This document shows, one piece after another, positions 1 through 8,549 of a DNA stretch of 64,000 nucleotides (its first letter is position 1; each line of letters begins with the position of its first letter). The translations under genes and the position numbers were made by a program. The stretch is taken from the NCBI RefSeq assembly GCF_031582965.1, contig NZ_CP134049.1, positions 1,426,001 to 1,490,000 of the forward strand, written 5' to 3'. The notes below the pieces were generated by a model, which did not search any database, had not been told where the DNA came from, and was given only the letters and a program-made list of their open reading frames with translations. Origin of the DNA: Bacillus sp. NEB1478 (GTDB lineage: Bacteria; Bacillota; Bacilli; Bacillales; Fictibacillaceae).

Positions 1-1
1 T

Positions 2-76
2 ATAAAAGAAGATAATGGTCATGCCTTTTTCCACTTTTATGACCCAAATGGTAATAAACTTCAAGTACACTGGTAA
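2..76 (+). CDS. VOC/glyoxalase-family protein, C-terminal end (cut by window start)
   Basis: The frame from base 2 is open and encodes 24 residues ending at TAA 74-76. The residues include FYDPNGNKLQVHW, the typical last strand of vicinal-oxygen-chelate (glyoxalase/bleomycin-resistance/dioxygenase) proteins, in which the DP-GN-E/Q stretch closes the second beta-alpha-beta-beta-beta module. Nothing upstream is visible, so substrate and full length are unknown. The gene runs toward the accessory patch that follows. The family call rests only on this C-terminal motif. Confidence 0.6.
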   Translation: MKEDNGHAFFHFYDPNGNKLQVHW

Positions 77-503
77 GATTATCATAAATAAATTACCTTA
101 TTTCATTAACATTTCTTCATGATGGAGAAGTGCATGTTTTTATATACCTTATCATGCCTATATCATGGTATTTTCATAGTAATAAAATACCATTTTAATT
201 ATAATTATTAATAATCAATGATTGGTTGTGAGAGGGAAATAAATTGGATGACACTATTATAAGAAAGTGGGAAATGCTAGCTAAGAAAAAGTAAATAGAG
301 AGATTTAGCATTACTTTTACCTATATAAATAGTGAAGAAGAAATATTTGAAGTTAACGAGGATCTTACTGCAAAGACAAAATTTGTTTGTTGCATGGAGT
401 GAGTTAAGCCCGAAATATAAAAAGTTATACATGATTACATCATAAATAATGCAAGATGAAATGGAGTATTATATATATTTTTTTAAGAGGTGGTTAATAG
501 ATT
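77..503. other. Intergenic stretch with possible gene remnants
   Basis: No intact gene is seen. Two short open stretches on the plus strand (about 247-294 and 307-403) read like protein fragments in different frames with stops between them, so they may be remains of a decayed gene. I do not recognise the family. A purine-rich AGAGGTGG at about 485-492 is the ribosome site of the next gene. Confidence 0.3.
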
Positions 504-1001
504 ATGAATAAAAGAATAAACAAAGTGTTTCAAGTAGTGGGGATGAAGAACAAAGGTGTTTACAGCAACTTCGGAAGTGAGGTGCCAATGAATGCACAAA
601 GATTCATGAGTAGAATTGATGAAATAAAGAACCACTTAGGGATAGAGGTTTCGCTTTTTGAGCCGAAAAAAGGCGAGGATCATAAAGAAGGACATTATTA
701 TGTTGGGGTCCTAGTGAAGGATAAGATTGATGAAGTGCCAACTGGCATGGAATATATAGAAATATCAGGTGAATTTGTTTCAACGAGAGGGAGTATGACG
801 TTTGTATCCGATCTTTACACTTCTTTACAAAAGTGGTCAAAAGAAAACGGATATTACCCAACACAGAAATCGTATTTTATTGAGATGTATCATCAAGTTG
901 AGGAAGGAGAAGAAGTTGAGATTTTCATACCTGTAATTAGTAGTATCGCAAACGTTACGAGCAAAGAGAGTGAAATAGTCAATAACAAGATTTTCAATTG
1001 A
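504..1001 (+). CDS. GyrI-like / effector-binding-domain protein
   Basis: A 165-residue protein that looks like a stand-alone bacterial effector-binding domain (AraC E-binding / GyrI-like small-molecule-binding fold). It has the early V-G-M-K-N-G-Y strand, a central HYYVGVLV strand, and a late TRGSMTFVSDLY to EMYH block where these proteins line a ligand pocket. There is no DNA-binding domain, so it is a single-domain sensor, sequestering protein or small-molecule hydrolase rather than a regulator itself. The ATG at 504 follows AGAGGTGG by about 12 bases. A strong hairpin (1054-1088) lies downstream, so it is probably monocistronic. The ligand cannot be told. Confidence 0.65.
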   Translation: MNKRINKVFQVVGMKNKGVYSNFGSEVPMNAQRFMSRIDEIKNHLGIEVSLFEPKKGEDHKEGHYYVGVLVKDKIDEVPTGMEYIEISGEFVSTRGSMTFVSDLYTSLQKWSKENGYYPTQKSYFIEMYHQVEEGEEVEIFIPVISSIANVTSKESEIVNNKIFN

Positions 1002-1053
1002 CCTTTTATTCACTAGAAAGAATTTTCATAGAGCTTTGAAATTCAGTAAACAG

Positions 1054-1088
1054 GGCGTTGATCCAAGAGAGATTAACGCCTTTTTTAT
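1054..1088 (+). terminator. Terminator-like hairpin, repeat-family A copy
   Basis: GGCGTTGATC (1054-1063) pairs with GATTAACGCC (1071-1080) around a 7-base loop and is followed by TTTTTT. It can end the GyrI-like gene. The same hairpin design recurs near 2186, 3309, 8158, 13680, 14555, 15830 and 29603, so it belongs to a dispersed repeat family. A second piece (about 1089-1125, with GAGCAGGATTGTGGAA) matches the partner repeat B. Confidence 0.7.
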
Positions 1089-1414
1089 GAAACTTATTCA
1101 ACAAAAGAGCAGGATTGTGGAAGAAGGTTATCATAAACGGATGTCGAATTTGTTTCTTAAAGATCATGACTTATGAGGATTTAAATGCCAGTGTCTAAAA
1201 TAATGTATTGATGATGTTCTTATGTGCAAATTTGTGTAATAACATAATGTGGCGTTAGTTAGGCATTCTTTAAGCAATGTGGTGCGTTTCTCTTAGAAAG
1301 AGATCTGCACATTTTTTTAATACTATTGAACAAAGGTGCAGATTTAAGAAATTAACTAATATCTTTTTAATTAAGTAAAGATCATTATATGAGAAACGAC
1401 AAGGAGTTGATTGT
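1089..1414. other. Intergenic stretch; repeat B copy, no gene seen
   Basis: It holds a degenerate B-type repeat (about 1089-1125) and AT-rich sequence with no supported gene on either strand. The AAGGAG at 1401-1406 serves the next gene. Confidence 0.4.
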
Positions 1415-2077
1415 ATGAAATTTCTCCTCACATCTGCAGGCGTTAATAACAAAAGCATACACGACGCGCTAGTTGATATGCTGGACAAGCCGATCTCCGA
1501 TTCCACCGCACTGTGCATCCCCACTGCGATGTACGGAGGGGGCGGACCAGGCGTGAATATTTGGAAGTTCATCAGCGGGAATACCGAGCACCCCATGGTT
1601 AATTTAGGTTGGAAGTCAGTGGGCGTGCTGGAGCTCACTGCGCTGCCAAGCATTGACAAGGATCGCTGGGTGCCGCTGGTACAGGAAACGGACGTCCTGT
1701 TGGTATCCGGCGGCGACGCTCTCTACCTAAACCACTGGATGCGAGAATCGGGGCTGGCAGAGCTCTTACCGTCTCTGCACGCAGTTTATGTGGGAATGAG
1801 CGCCGGGAGCATGGTGATGGCACCTAACATTGGAGAAATCTTCGTTGGCTGGACACCACCGAGCGGTGAGGATAAAACACTTGATCTTGTTGATTTTGCC
1901 ATGTTTCCACACCTTGATCATGAGATGCTGCCGGATAACACCATGGCAGCCGCAGAGCAATGGGCTGCCGAGATAAAGAGGCCGGCATATGCCATTAACG
2001 ATGATACCGCCATTAAAGTGATTGATGGAGAGGTCGAAGTTATCTCCGAAGGGCATTGGAAGCTATTTTCGCCTTGA
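1415..2077 (+). CDS. Peptidase S51 family protein (dipeptidase E-like)
   Basis: A 220-residue protein of the S51 peptidase family (dipeptidase E / cyanophycinase-like class-I-amidotransferase fold). It has a Gly-rich MYGGGGPG segment near residue 40, VLLVSGGDALYL near 95, and the nucleophile elbow GMSAGS with the likely catalytic Ser near residue 130. HLDHE near 167 resembles the family's histidine region. S51 enzymes cut Asp-Xaa dipeptides, but the exact substrate is not readable here. Start ATG 1415 follows AAGGAG at 1401-1406. The gene is visibly GC-richer than its AT-rich neighbours, which suggests recent horizontal acquisition. Confidence 0.8.
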   Translation: MKFLLTSAGVNNKSIHDALVDMLDKPISDSTALCIPTAMYGGGGPGVNIWKFISGNTEHPMVNLGWKSVGVLELTALPSIDKDRWVPLVQETDVLLVSGGDALYLNHWMRESGLAELLPSLHAVYVGMSAGSMVMAPNIGEIFVGWTPPSGEDKTLDLVDFAMFPHLDHEMLPDNTMAAAEQWAAEIKRPAYAINDDTAIKVIDGEVEVISEGHWKLFSP

Positions 2078-2100
2078 TATTTCTCCTCTGATAAACGTAT

Positions 2101-2225
2101 GCGAAATTCATTGTGTTGCAATTTAGAGAGGATTGTATAGGTTTCTTATCAATATATTGTGAAGGTTTCACTTAAGCTAACTGGTGCGTTGATCTAATAA
2201 GGATTAACGCCTTTTCTAATGGAAC
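2101..2225. repeat. About 125-bp dispersed repeat, copy 1
   Basis: The stretch beginning ATTCATTGTGTTGCAATTTA and ending CCTTTTCTAATGGAAC is repeated with scattered mismatches at 29514-29638 in the same orientation. It contains the A-type hairpin (2186-2210) followed by a T-rich run. A degenerate B-type copy follows (about 2221-2252). Confidence 0.75.
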
Positions 2226-2280
2226 AACAAAACGTGCAGTATTGTGGAATAAGAAAGTAAAAATACATAGGTGTATAACA

Positions 2281-2547
2281 ATGAAAAATTTGATTTTTAC
2301 AATGTCATCCTTAATCAGTTGGTGGATGTTCTTTTTATGGATTTCTTCCAATATTTATGTTGCTGAATCAATGGATTATGGGGCTTTCCTATATACATCA
2401 GTTTTTGCTATTAGTCCTTTCCTATCAGCTTTAGTGACTTATTTAACTTATAAATTTTGCATTAAATCTAAGTTTACTTTTCAGATACTAACCCTTATCT
2501 ACATACTCACATCCATTTATGGGGTAAATTATATTTTAAATATTTAA
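2281..2547 (+). CDS. Small three-helix membrane protein of unknown function
   Basis: 88 residues from ATG 2281. There are three hydrophobic stretches, about residues 4-25, 32-58 and 65-86, separated by a short acidic loop (AESMDYG) and a KFCIKSK basic turn, which points to a three-pass inner-membrane protein. An in-frame TTG at 2242 would add 13 residues but lies inside the dispersed repeat, so ATG 2281 is preferred, with a weak AGGTG at about 2270. No family is recognised. It is followed 158 bases later by a plsY paralogue in the same direction. Confidence 0.5.
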   Translation: MKNLIFTMSSLISWWMFFLWISSNIYVAESMDYGAFLYTSVFAISPFLSALVTYLTYKFCIKSKFTFQILTLIYILTSIYGVNYILNI

Positions 2548-2705
2548 GTAATATTATAATCTTAAAAATAACGAGTTCGGTTGCTACATATATGAGTAGC
2601 ATTTACTCAAGAAAAGTAGTAGTTTAACGCAAGAAGGTTTTAGAAAAAAATATACAACAAATAGAAAACTTAAAATAACGAACTAAGTGAGGAGATAATA
2701 CCACT

Positions 2706-3278
2706 TTGAACATTTTAACTCTGATTTTAAGTTATTTAATAGGCTCAATTTCATTTGCTTTGATAGTTGGTAAAATATTTTATAAGAAAGATATTCGTGA
2801 TTATGGTAGTGGAAATCTTGGAGCAACTAATACTTATAGAGTGTTAGGTATAAAAGCAGGAGTAATTGTTGCAATTGCTGATATATTAAAAGGTACACTT
2901 GCTTGTTTACTTCCGCTAATACTTAGTTCTACGATTAACCCTATTGTTTGTGGTTTATTGGCAATATTAGGACACATATTTTCTGTATTTGCTAATTTTA
3001 AAGGTGGCAAAGCTGTTGCGACAGCAACGGGAGTTTTTTTATTTTTGATACCTTTAGGTGTTTTGGTTGGGTTTGTTATGTTTGTACTAACATTGTTATT
3101 TACTAAGTATGTATCATTAAGTTCAATGTTGGCTGGTATAACGTTATTTATTTACAGTCTAATATTTGAAGATAAAGTTATCATAGGATTTTCTCTACTA
3201 ATAAGCGTATCGATAGTCATTCTTCATCGACAAAATATAAAGAGAATTCTAAACAGAACAGAGAGCAAAATAGTCTAA
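2706..3278 (+). CDS. plsY: PlsY-family acyl-phosphate:glycerol-3-phosphate acyltransferase
   Basis: A 190-residue membrane enzyme. PlsY moves an acyl chain from acyl-phosphate to glycerol-3-phosphate, the first acylation in phospholipid synthesis. The signature motifs are present: GSGNLGATNTYRVLG (about residues 36-50) and GHIFSVFANFKGGKAVATATG (about 90-110), with five hydrophobic helices. The start is TTG 2706 behind GAGGAG at 2689-2694. It stands alone and is probably a paralogue of the housekeeping plsY; some spore-formers carry several copies. A terminator-like hairpin (3309-3343) follows. Confidence 0.85.
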   Translation: MNILTLILSYLIGSISFALIVGKIFYKKDIRDYGSGNLGATNTYRVLGIKAGVIVAIADILKGTLACLLPLILSSTINPIVCGLLAILGHIFSVFANFKGGKAVATATGVFLFLIPLGVLVGFVMFVLTLLFTKYVSLSSMLAGITLFIYSLIFEDKVIIGFSLLISVSIVILHRQNIKRILNRTESKIV

Positions 3279-3308
3279 AAGTTTTGATTATATTTATTAA
3301 GTTAACGG

Positions 3309-3343
3309 GTGCATTTCTCTAAAAAGGAGATATGCACTTTTTT
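3309..3343 (+). terminator. Terminator-like hairpin, repeat-family A copy
   Basis: GTGCATTTCTC and GAGATATGCAC pair around AAAAAG and are followed by TTTTTT. It suits the end of the plsY-like gene. The hairpin's 3' arm and everything through the start of the next gene are duplicated near 17337-17600. Confidence 0.7.
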
Positions 3344-3444
3344 ATATAAAATCTATTGAAATTGTAAAATGTAAAAAAGGTCAGAAAACTTACATACCGA
3401 ATCTATAAAATAATAAACAGTGTAAAAGTGAAGGAGGTAATAAA

Positions 3445-4230
3445 TTGATACTAAAAAATAAGACAGCTGTAATATATGGAGCTAGCGGTGCGATAGGTGG
3501 CGCAGTTGCCCGAGCATTTGCAAGAGAGGGTGCGAAGGTTTTCATGGTTGGAAGGACCTTAAAAACTCTCCAACAAATAGCAAAAGAAATTATTAATGCT
3601 GGAGGATTCGCAGAGATAGCTCAAATTGATGCTTTGAATGAAAACCAGGTTGAGGAACATCTCATTGAAGTTTTTAAAAATGTAGGAAGCATAGATATAT
3701 CTTTTAATGCAATTGGCTTAGAAGATATACAAGGGTTACCACTTGTAGAAATGAATCTGGAAGATTATTCTCGTCCCATAATAAAAGGGATAAAAGCACA
3801 CTTTATAACTGCAACTGCTGCAGCACGTCATATGGTTAAGAACCAATCAGGAGTCATTCTTGCCATCACAGCACAAGCTTCAAAAAAACCTTGTCGTGAT
3901 GTAGGAGGATTTGGTGTAGCATGCGCGGCAATTGAGGGTTTTTGCAGACAACTGGCAGTTGAAGTTGGCACAAAAGGTGTTCGTGTTGTCTGTTTAAGAT
4001 CTTCTGGTTCCTCGGATGCCCCAGGGGTAGATGAAGTGTTTAACTATCATGCTAATAATGCCGGAATCACTCGTGAAGCATTTGAAGCCGGAATAGCCGA
4101 AAGTACAATGCTGAAACGACTGCCAAAGCTTGCCGAAGTAGCTAACACAGCGGTTTTAATGGCATCTGATTATGCTAGTGCAATAACTGGAGCTATTGCA
4201 AATGTTACCTGTGGAGAAATCGCGGAGTAG
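3445..4230 (+). CDS. SDR-family protein lacking the usual Tyr-Lys catalytic pair
   Basis: 261 residues with a Rossmann fold. The dinucleotide motif GASGAIGGAVA lies near residue 10, an acidic AQIDALN near 60 and FNAIGLED near 87 (the NNAG position). In ordinary SDRs the active site is YxxxK; here the aligned stretch reads FGVACAAIEGF, so Tyr becomes Phe and Lys becomes Cys. Cofactor binding looks intact but classic reductase chemistry may not be. TTG 3445 follows AAGGAGGT ideally. A damaged second copy of the first 160 bp and the upstream region lies near 17338-17597. The function is unknown. Confidence 0.75.
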   Translation: MILKNKTAVIYGASGAIGGAVARAFAREGAKVFMVGRTLKTLQQIAKEIINAGGFAEIAQIDALNENQVEEHLIEVFKNVGSIDISFNAIGLEDIQGLPLVEMNLEDYSRPIIKGIKAHFITATAAARHMVKNQSGVILAITAQASKKPCRDVGGFGVACAAIEGFCRQLAVEVGTKGVRVVCLRSSGSSDAPGVDEVFNYHANNAGITREAFEAGIAESTMLKRLPKLAEVANTAVLMASDYASAITGAIANVTCGEIAE

Positions 4231-4353
4231 CAGATTTTGAGATATTCCACAATCGTAGCAGGATTGCTTAATAAACAGTTAATAAAGCTCAATTAGAACA
4301 GAACTATTGATACTGAGAGATAAATAGAACTACCTGTATGAAAGGGGGTATTT

Positions 4354-4893
4354 ATGAAAGTCCAAATAATTGGTGGATCAGGAACTGGCAAAAGCACTCT
4401 AGCAAAATATATCAGTGAAAAGGAAAATATCAAGTGGATAGATACCGATAATTATCTTTGGAAAGATGATTCTTTTTTAGAAAATAATCCAATTGAGAAA
4501 CGGATTGAGATGTACCAAAGAGATATGTTTTCTAACGATAGTTATATAGCGTCTGGTTCCGTGTTTATGTGGTGTCCAGAAGGTTTTAGTAACCGTGACC
4601 TTTTAGTTTTTCTTTCACTTGATGAAGAAGCCCGTATGAAACGATTAAGGAACAGAGAAATCGAACGGAATAGTGAAATGTGGCTAGATGAAAATGGTGA
4701 GTATACAAATGACTTTTTAGAATGGTGTAAAACCTATTGGTCAGAAGAAGATAAGAAGATGGCAGGTACATATGGAGAACAATCCTATCAAATGACAATA
4801 TCAAAGAGTCCTGTATTAAAACTCAACGGCTCGCAACCTCTTGATGAACTTTATGCTGAAATAAGAAGGACTGTGAGTAAAGAAAATGGCTAG
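4354..4893 (+). CDS. P-loop small kinase-like ATPase (FlaR / topology-modulation-like)
   Basis: 179 residues starting with a beta strand and the Walker A motif GGSGTGKST (residues 7-15), followed by an acidic IDTDN near 33 and a lid-like stretch RLRNREIERN. This is the layout of the adenylate-kinase-like proteins often annotated FlaR or DNA topology modulation protein; their true substrate is unsettled. ATG 4354 has AAGGGGG eight bases upstream. A degenerate B-type repeat (about 4245-4272) lies in front and another (about 4913-4950) behind. It is probably monocistronic. Confidence 0.7.
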   Translation: MKVQIIGGSGTGKSTLAKYISEKENIKWIDTDNYLWKDDSFLENNPIEKRIEMYQRDMFSNDSYIASGSVFMWCPEGFSNRDLLVFLSLDEEARMKRLRNREIERNSEMWLDENGEYTNDFLEWCKTYWSEEDKKMAGTYGEQSYQMTISKSPVLKLNGSQPLDELYAEIRRTVSKENG

Positions 4894-5199
4894 TTGTCTA
4901 ATTAAGTGGGGTAATTATCCTCAGCAATCGGGTGCGATTGTGGAAGATCAAATGCAAGAATTAAGTCATTTGAGGTACTTTTTAAATGGAATTTAAAAAG
5001 TGATATCTCTTTCCTCTTTGTTCTCTTAAGTGTAATCATTTGCTCTTTCAGATCAGTAAAAGGATGCTGCGTTTCACTTCGCAAACTTTGTGAACTTTTT
5101 TGCTAGTGCTCCAAAAAACTTGCACAAACTTCAAGTCCCTTGACAGCTCTTTTCGCAAAGATTAGTTCACCTTCAAACAAAGAAGGGAGCTGTTCAAGA
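4894..5199. other. Intergenic stretch with B-type repeat
   Basis: A B-type repeat (about 4913-4950, CAGCAATCGGGTGCGATTGTGG) opens the gap. The rest includes an imperfect TTCAC..GTGAA dyad near 5070-5095 and the upstream region of the RadC relic. No intact gene is seen. Confidence 0.4.
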
Positions 5200-5402
5200 A
5201 TGGAAAAACTTTATGAAATTCTTCAGATCATGCAAGTAATTGCAGAAGTGAGGGAAGGAGAGAGCCACATCGTTAGGTCACCGAAGGATGGAGCTAAGAT
5301 CGCAGCAACATTCATAGGAGATAAAGATAGGGAGGTGTTTCTCGTGATGGCCTCAACACGAAAAATCGAGTTGTAGCAGGCTCAAGAACTGTTAAACGAT
5401 AG
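5200..5402 (+). pseudogene. RadC-like (JAB-domain) protein fragment, frameshifted and truncated
   Basis: From ATG 5200 (GGGAG upstream) the product reads MEKLYEILQIMQVI, then VRSPKDGAKIAATFIGD and REVFLVM. This matches the start of RadC/JAB-domain proteins common on plasmids and integrative elements. At about 5351 the frame breaks: the next family motif, LNTKNRVVA, is found in another frame (5352-5378) before a stop at 5400-5402. The metalloprotease-like JAB core (HxHPSGxxxPS) is entirely missing. The original frame continues after its stop with an unrelated open stretch (5377-5463). This is a decayed mobile-element gene. Confidence 0.7.
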
Positions 5403-5472
5403 AATATTTACAAAAGAGGTTATTAGGGAAGCAATTGAGAATATAATTCAGGCGGTTTTATAGACTTATGTA

Positions 5473-5504
5473 TGGTGGAGACTAGCGGGATCGAACCGCT
5501 GACC
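5473..5504 (-). tRNA. 3' fragment of a tRNA-Ala-like gene (32 nt, not functional)
   Basis: The reverse complement reads GGTCAGCGGTTCGATCCCGC then TAGTCTCCACCA, which is the T-arm, acceptor 3' strand and CCA of a tRNA very like bacillar tRNA-Ala. The sequence before it does not make the remaining arms, so it is a fragment. Fragments of this kind are left where an element integrated into a tRNA 3' end. It sits just after the RadC relic, consistent with an old integrative-element scar. Confidence 0.65.
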
Positions 5505-5936
5505 TTTTGGCTGCCAGAGGAATTCTAGTAAGAAAACTGAGTTAAATAAGAACAATTAAGTTAAAATAAGTCTGATTTTATAAGGTTTGTTATATGTTTG
5601 AGGGAAATCGTAGTTAATTTAATTCAATGAAATAAATTAAGTCTGTGCACTATTTCGTGCACTTTATTTGATGTGATCAGACAAAATAATTATTGCTTAA
5701 AATCTAGTTAATGAATTTTCTAACAAGGCTATTAAGTTTGATTTAAGTTCTTTTTAAATAAGTTATTCAATTACTCTCTTTTTTGAAATTTACTGACAAC
5801 TTAAATTGCAATTCAAATGTTGGAAAAAACTAACAATTGAATTGCGGTTTTTTATTTCATATCCGAAACATAATTTCTTCACAAGCTGAATTTGCAAATA
5901 ATGAGTTTAAATGTGGATGAAAACCAACGTCCATCT
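5505..5936. other. AT-rich intergenic stretch with two hairpins
   Basis: No gene is seen. There is a GTGCAC-TATTTC-GTGCAC dyad at about 5644-5661. A larger hairpin, GCAATTCAA..TGTT / AACA..TTGAATTGC (about 5808-5846), is followed by TTTTTT. The latter may terminate transcription entering from the left; the minus-strand LysR gene ends 82 bases further on. Confidence 0.45.
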
Positions 5937-6842
5937 TCATTCTTTCCCATGAACCTGTTCATCCATCCATAGACATTTTTGCTCTTCTAGTAACAAAAGA
6001 AAAGATTGCAACACAGGGGATACCCATCTCAACTTATGATAAATGGCATAACTCTTTATGGATTGGGGTGCTTCAATTGGTTTAAATGTTAATTGATTAT
6101 TATTAGAATTCTCTTTTACAACAATATAAGGAAGGATCGCGACACCTAGCCCACACATGACTGATTGCTTTATGACTTCAATACTTGAACTTTCAAATTT
6201 TTTGTCAGGAAAGTGTCCACTCATACGTAAGTAGCGATCCACCATTGCTCTGTACCCACACCATTCCTCTGTATAAATAAATTGGTATTCTCTTAAGAAA
6301 TTAGATGAATTTTCAAAAGGTGTAAAGTCAACGGGCAAAACCCATCCGAATGACTCATCAAATAATGTTGTTGTAATAAACTCTTCGTACTCCATAGGTT
6401 CCCCGATCAAGAATGCAATATCTGCTTCACCATCTCGCAACTTTCTTAGTGCTTGTTCATTAGTAGCTGTCTCTAGAATAATATTTACTTTAGCATTTTT
6501 CTGCTTATATTTTTGTAATAATTGTGGTAACCGATAAACAGCCAAAGATTCATTGGACGTAATGGTAAGGGTTCCTTCAGGATAATTTCTATCTTGAGGT
6601 ATCTCTTGTGCTTTTTTGTAGATAGATAGCAACTCTAAAGCATAAGGATGAAAATGGTGTCCTGCTTTCGTGAGAAGAACTTTTTTCCCTAATCGGTCGA
6701 AGAGAGAAGTATGTAAATCGTTCTCTAGTGTTTTAATATGGGCAGTCACTGTAGATTGTGCATAATCTAATGCGCGAGCTGCTTTTGAGAATCCTCCATA
6801 TTTGACGACAGCACAAAATGTTTTCACGTGTCTCATTTCCAT
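5937..6842 (-). CDS. LysR-family transcriptional regulator
   Basis: 301 residues from ATG 6842, which has AGAGGG seven bases upstream; an upstream in-frame start (6866) has no good site. The N-terminal winged HTH is clear (MRHVKTFCAVVKYGGFSKAA then LDYAQSTVTAHIKTLE), followed by a two-lobed effector domain starting near residue 90. The regulator is divergent from an aspartate-semialdehyde dehydrogenase gene with 230 bases between, the classic LysR arrangement, so it probably controls that gene. The effector is unknown; an aspartate-pathway metabolite is a guess. Confidence 0.85.
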   Translation of the reverse strand: MEMRHVKTFCAVVKYGGFSKAARALDYAQSTVTAHIKTLENDLHTSLFDRLGKKVLLTKAGHHFHPYALELLSIYKKAQEIPQDRNYPEGTLTITSNESLAVYRLPQLLQKYKQKNAKVNIILETATNEQALRKLRDGEADIAFLIGEPMEYEEFITTTLFDESFGWVLPVDFTPFENSSNFLREYQFIYTEEWCGYRAMVDRYLRMSGHFPDKKFESSSIEVIKQSVMCGLGVAILPYIVVKENSNNNQLTFKPIEAPQSIKSYAIYHKLRWVSPVLQSFLLLLEEQKCLWMDEQVHGKE

Positions 6843-7072
6843 AGATAACCCTCTTTTTAGTATCACGATTTGTGAACGATTATATCATATTTTTCAATTT
6901 TTCAAATAATGAATATTTTATTAAAATCAAACTGAGAAGGGAAATTGCATTTCTTCGCTTTTTTATTACATCTGCTCGGAATCGGATTTTTACATGAAAA
7001 AGGAATTAGATGGTCAGAATTTGTGATTGTTATCATTAATCAAACCACTTAAGAGCATTGGAGGAGAATGTT

Positions 7073-8116
7073 ATGCGTAAAAAGAGTTATCATATAGCTG
7101 TAGTAGGGGCTACGGGTGCAGTAGGACAAAAAATCCTTAGCTTACTAGAGTACGAAACTAAATTTGAGATAAGTGAAGTTACACTTCTTTCCTCAAAGCG
7201 ATCGGCTGGTAAAAAACTGTCCTTTAAAGAACGGGAAATCACAATACAAGAAGCATTGCCAACAAGCTTTCAAGGTGTCGATATTGCCTTTTTCAGTGCT
7301 GGAGGAGAAGTGTCAAAACGATTAGTAAACTACGCAGTTGATAGTGGTGCTGTTGTGATTGATAACACGAGTGAATATCGAATGTCATCTGATGTCCCTC
7401 TTGTCGTTCCAGAAGTAAATGCCCACACTCTAACTAACCATAAAGGCATCATCGCTGTTCCAAATTGTTCCGCATTACAAATGGTAACAGTTCTCCACCC
7501 GATCCGGAAAGCATTCGGTTTAGAACGAATTATTGTCTCAACTTACCAAGCAGTATCAGGGTCAGGAATTCATGCAATCAACGAATTAAAGGAACAAGCA
7601 AGGGCAATGCTTGCGGGTCATGAGGCAGAAGCCGGCATATTACCTGCAAAGAAGGATAAAAAATATTATCCCATTGCGTTTAATGTATTGCCTCAAGTAG
7701 ATGTGTTTACCGATAACGGTTACACATTTGAAGAGGTAAAGATGATTCAAGAAACTAAAAAAATTATGGAGGACCCCGCTCTAAAGATGGCTGCTACTTG
7801 CGTCAGGGTTCCAGTTGTATCCGGTCATTCCGAATCTGTTTACATCGAGTTGGGAAGAACTGCTACTGTTAAAGACATTAGAGAGGTATTGTCCTTTTCT
7901 CCAGGTGTTATTCTTCAGGATAAACCGAGGGAACAGCTTTATCCAATGCCTTTATACGCAGCAGGGAAAACAGACACGTTTGTTGGAAGAATTCGAAAAG
8001 ATCCTGACTATCCTAAAGGGTTCCACCTGTGGATTGTATCCGATAATTTATTAAAAGGTGCAGCTTGGAATTCAGTTCAGATTGTAGAGACAATGGTGGA
8101 GAAAAGGATTATTTGA
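7073..8116 (+). CDS. asd: Aspartate-semialdehyde dehydrogenase (paralogue)
   Basis: 347 residues from ATG 7073, with GGAGGAG at 7060-7066. The enzyme reduces aspartyl-phosphate to aspartate-semialdehyde with NADPH, the branch point for lysine/DAP, threonine and methionine. The NADP motif VGATGAVGQ is at residues 11-19, the active-site Cys is in VPNCSALQM (C132), and the later VPVVSGHSE carries the catalytic His region. It stands alone, not in the usual asd-dapG-dapA operon, and faces a divergent LysR gene. It may therefore be a specialised second copy rather than the housekeeping enzyme. Confidence 0.85.
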   Translation: MRKKSYHIAVVGATGAVGQKILSLLEYETKFEISEVTLLSSKRSAGKKLSFKEREITIQEALPTSFQGVDIAFFSAGGEVSKRLVNYAVDSGAVVIDNTSEYRMSSDVPLVVPEVNAHTLTNHKGIIAVPNCSALQMVTVLHPIRKAFGLERIIVSTYQAVSGSGIHAINELKEQARAMLAGHEAEAGILPAKKDKKYYPIAFNVLPQVDVFTDNGYTFEEVKMIQETKKIMEDPALKMAATCVRVPVVSGHSESVYIELGRTATVKDIREVLSFSPGVILQDKPREQLYPMPLYAAGKTDTFVGRIRKDPDYPKGFHLWIVSDNLLKGAAWNSVQIVETMVEKRII

Positions 8117-8549
8117 TGTCTTCAAATGAGGATTGATGTGTTATAGAAAAAATTTAAGGTGCATTTCATCAATGAGGAAATGCATCCATTTTTGAATAGC
8201 ATAAAAAGAATCCTTGTATTTTAAAAAAATGAAAATTGAAGGACCATAAAACAAACAAAACTTGAAGTTTTTGAAGAATGCGGTCACTGTGTCTGTTGAT
8301 TCTTTTAAACCTTCTAATATGGCGGGAGATGCATCTTCTTTAAATCCAGTAGAAGTACAATCTCTATTTTTAGATGATAGAATACATGCTTTGCTTTTTT
8401 TTAGGTATTTTTTTGTTTGACCAATATTACTTTAAATCTATATAGTAAAAATAAGGATTTAATTGATAATTTTGGATGTGGAATGATCGTAGAAATTTTT
8501 CCTGAATTATAGGCAATATGAAAATATGAATATATAAAAGGGGGCTAGG
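8117..8549. other. Intergenic stretch with A-type hairpin and a doubtful small ORF
   Basis: The hairpin GGTGCATTTC / GAAATGCATCC (8158-8187), followed by ATTTTT, probably terminates asd and is a member of the A repeat family. A TTG-started frame at 8262-8420 (52 residues, including VDSFKPSNMAGDASSLNPVE) has a protein-like middle but no good ribosome site and a Phe-rich tail. I do not call it a gene. Confidence 0.4.

Noticed and set aside
1635..2121. Minus-strand ORFs opposite the S51 peptidase gene
   Set aside because: Shadows of a GC-rich coding region, without family features or ribosome sites.
8262..8420. 52-residue ORF after asd
   Set aside because: The middle looks protein-like, but there is no ribosome site, the start is TTG inside AT-rich sequence and the end is a poly-Phe run. 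It was noted only as intergenic content.
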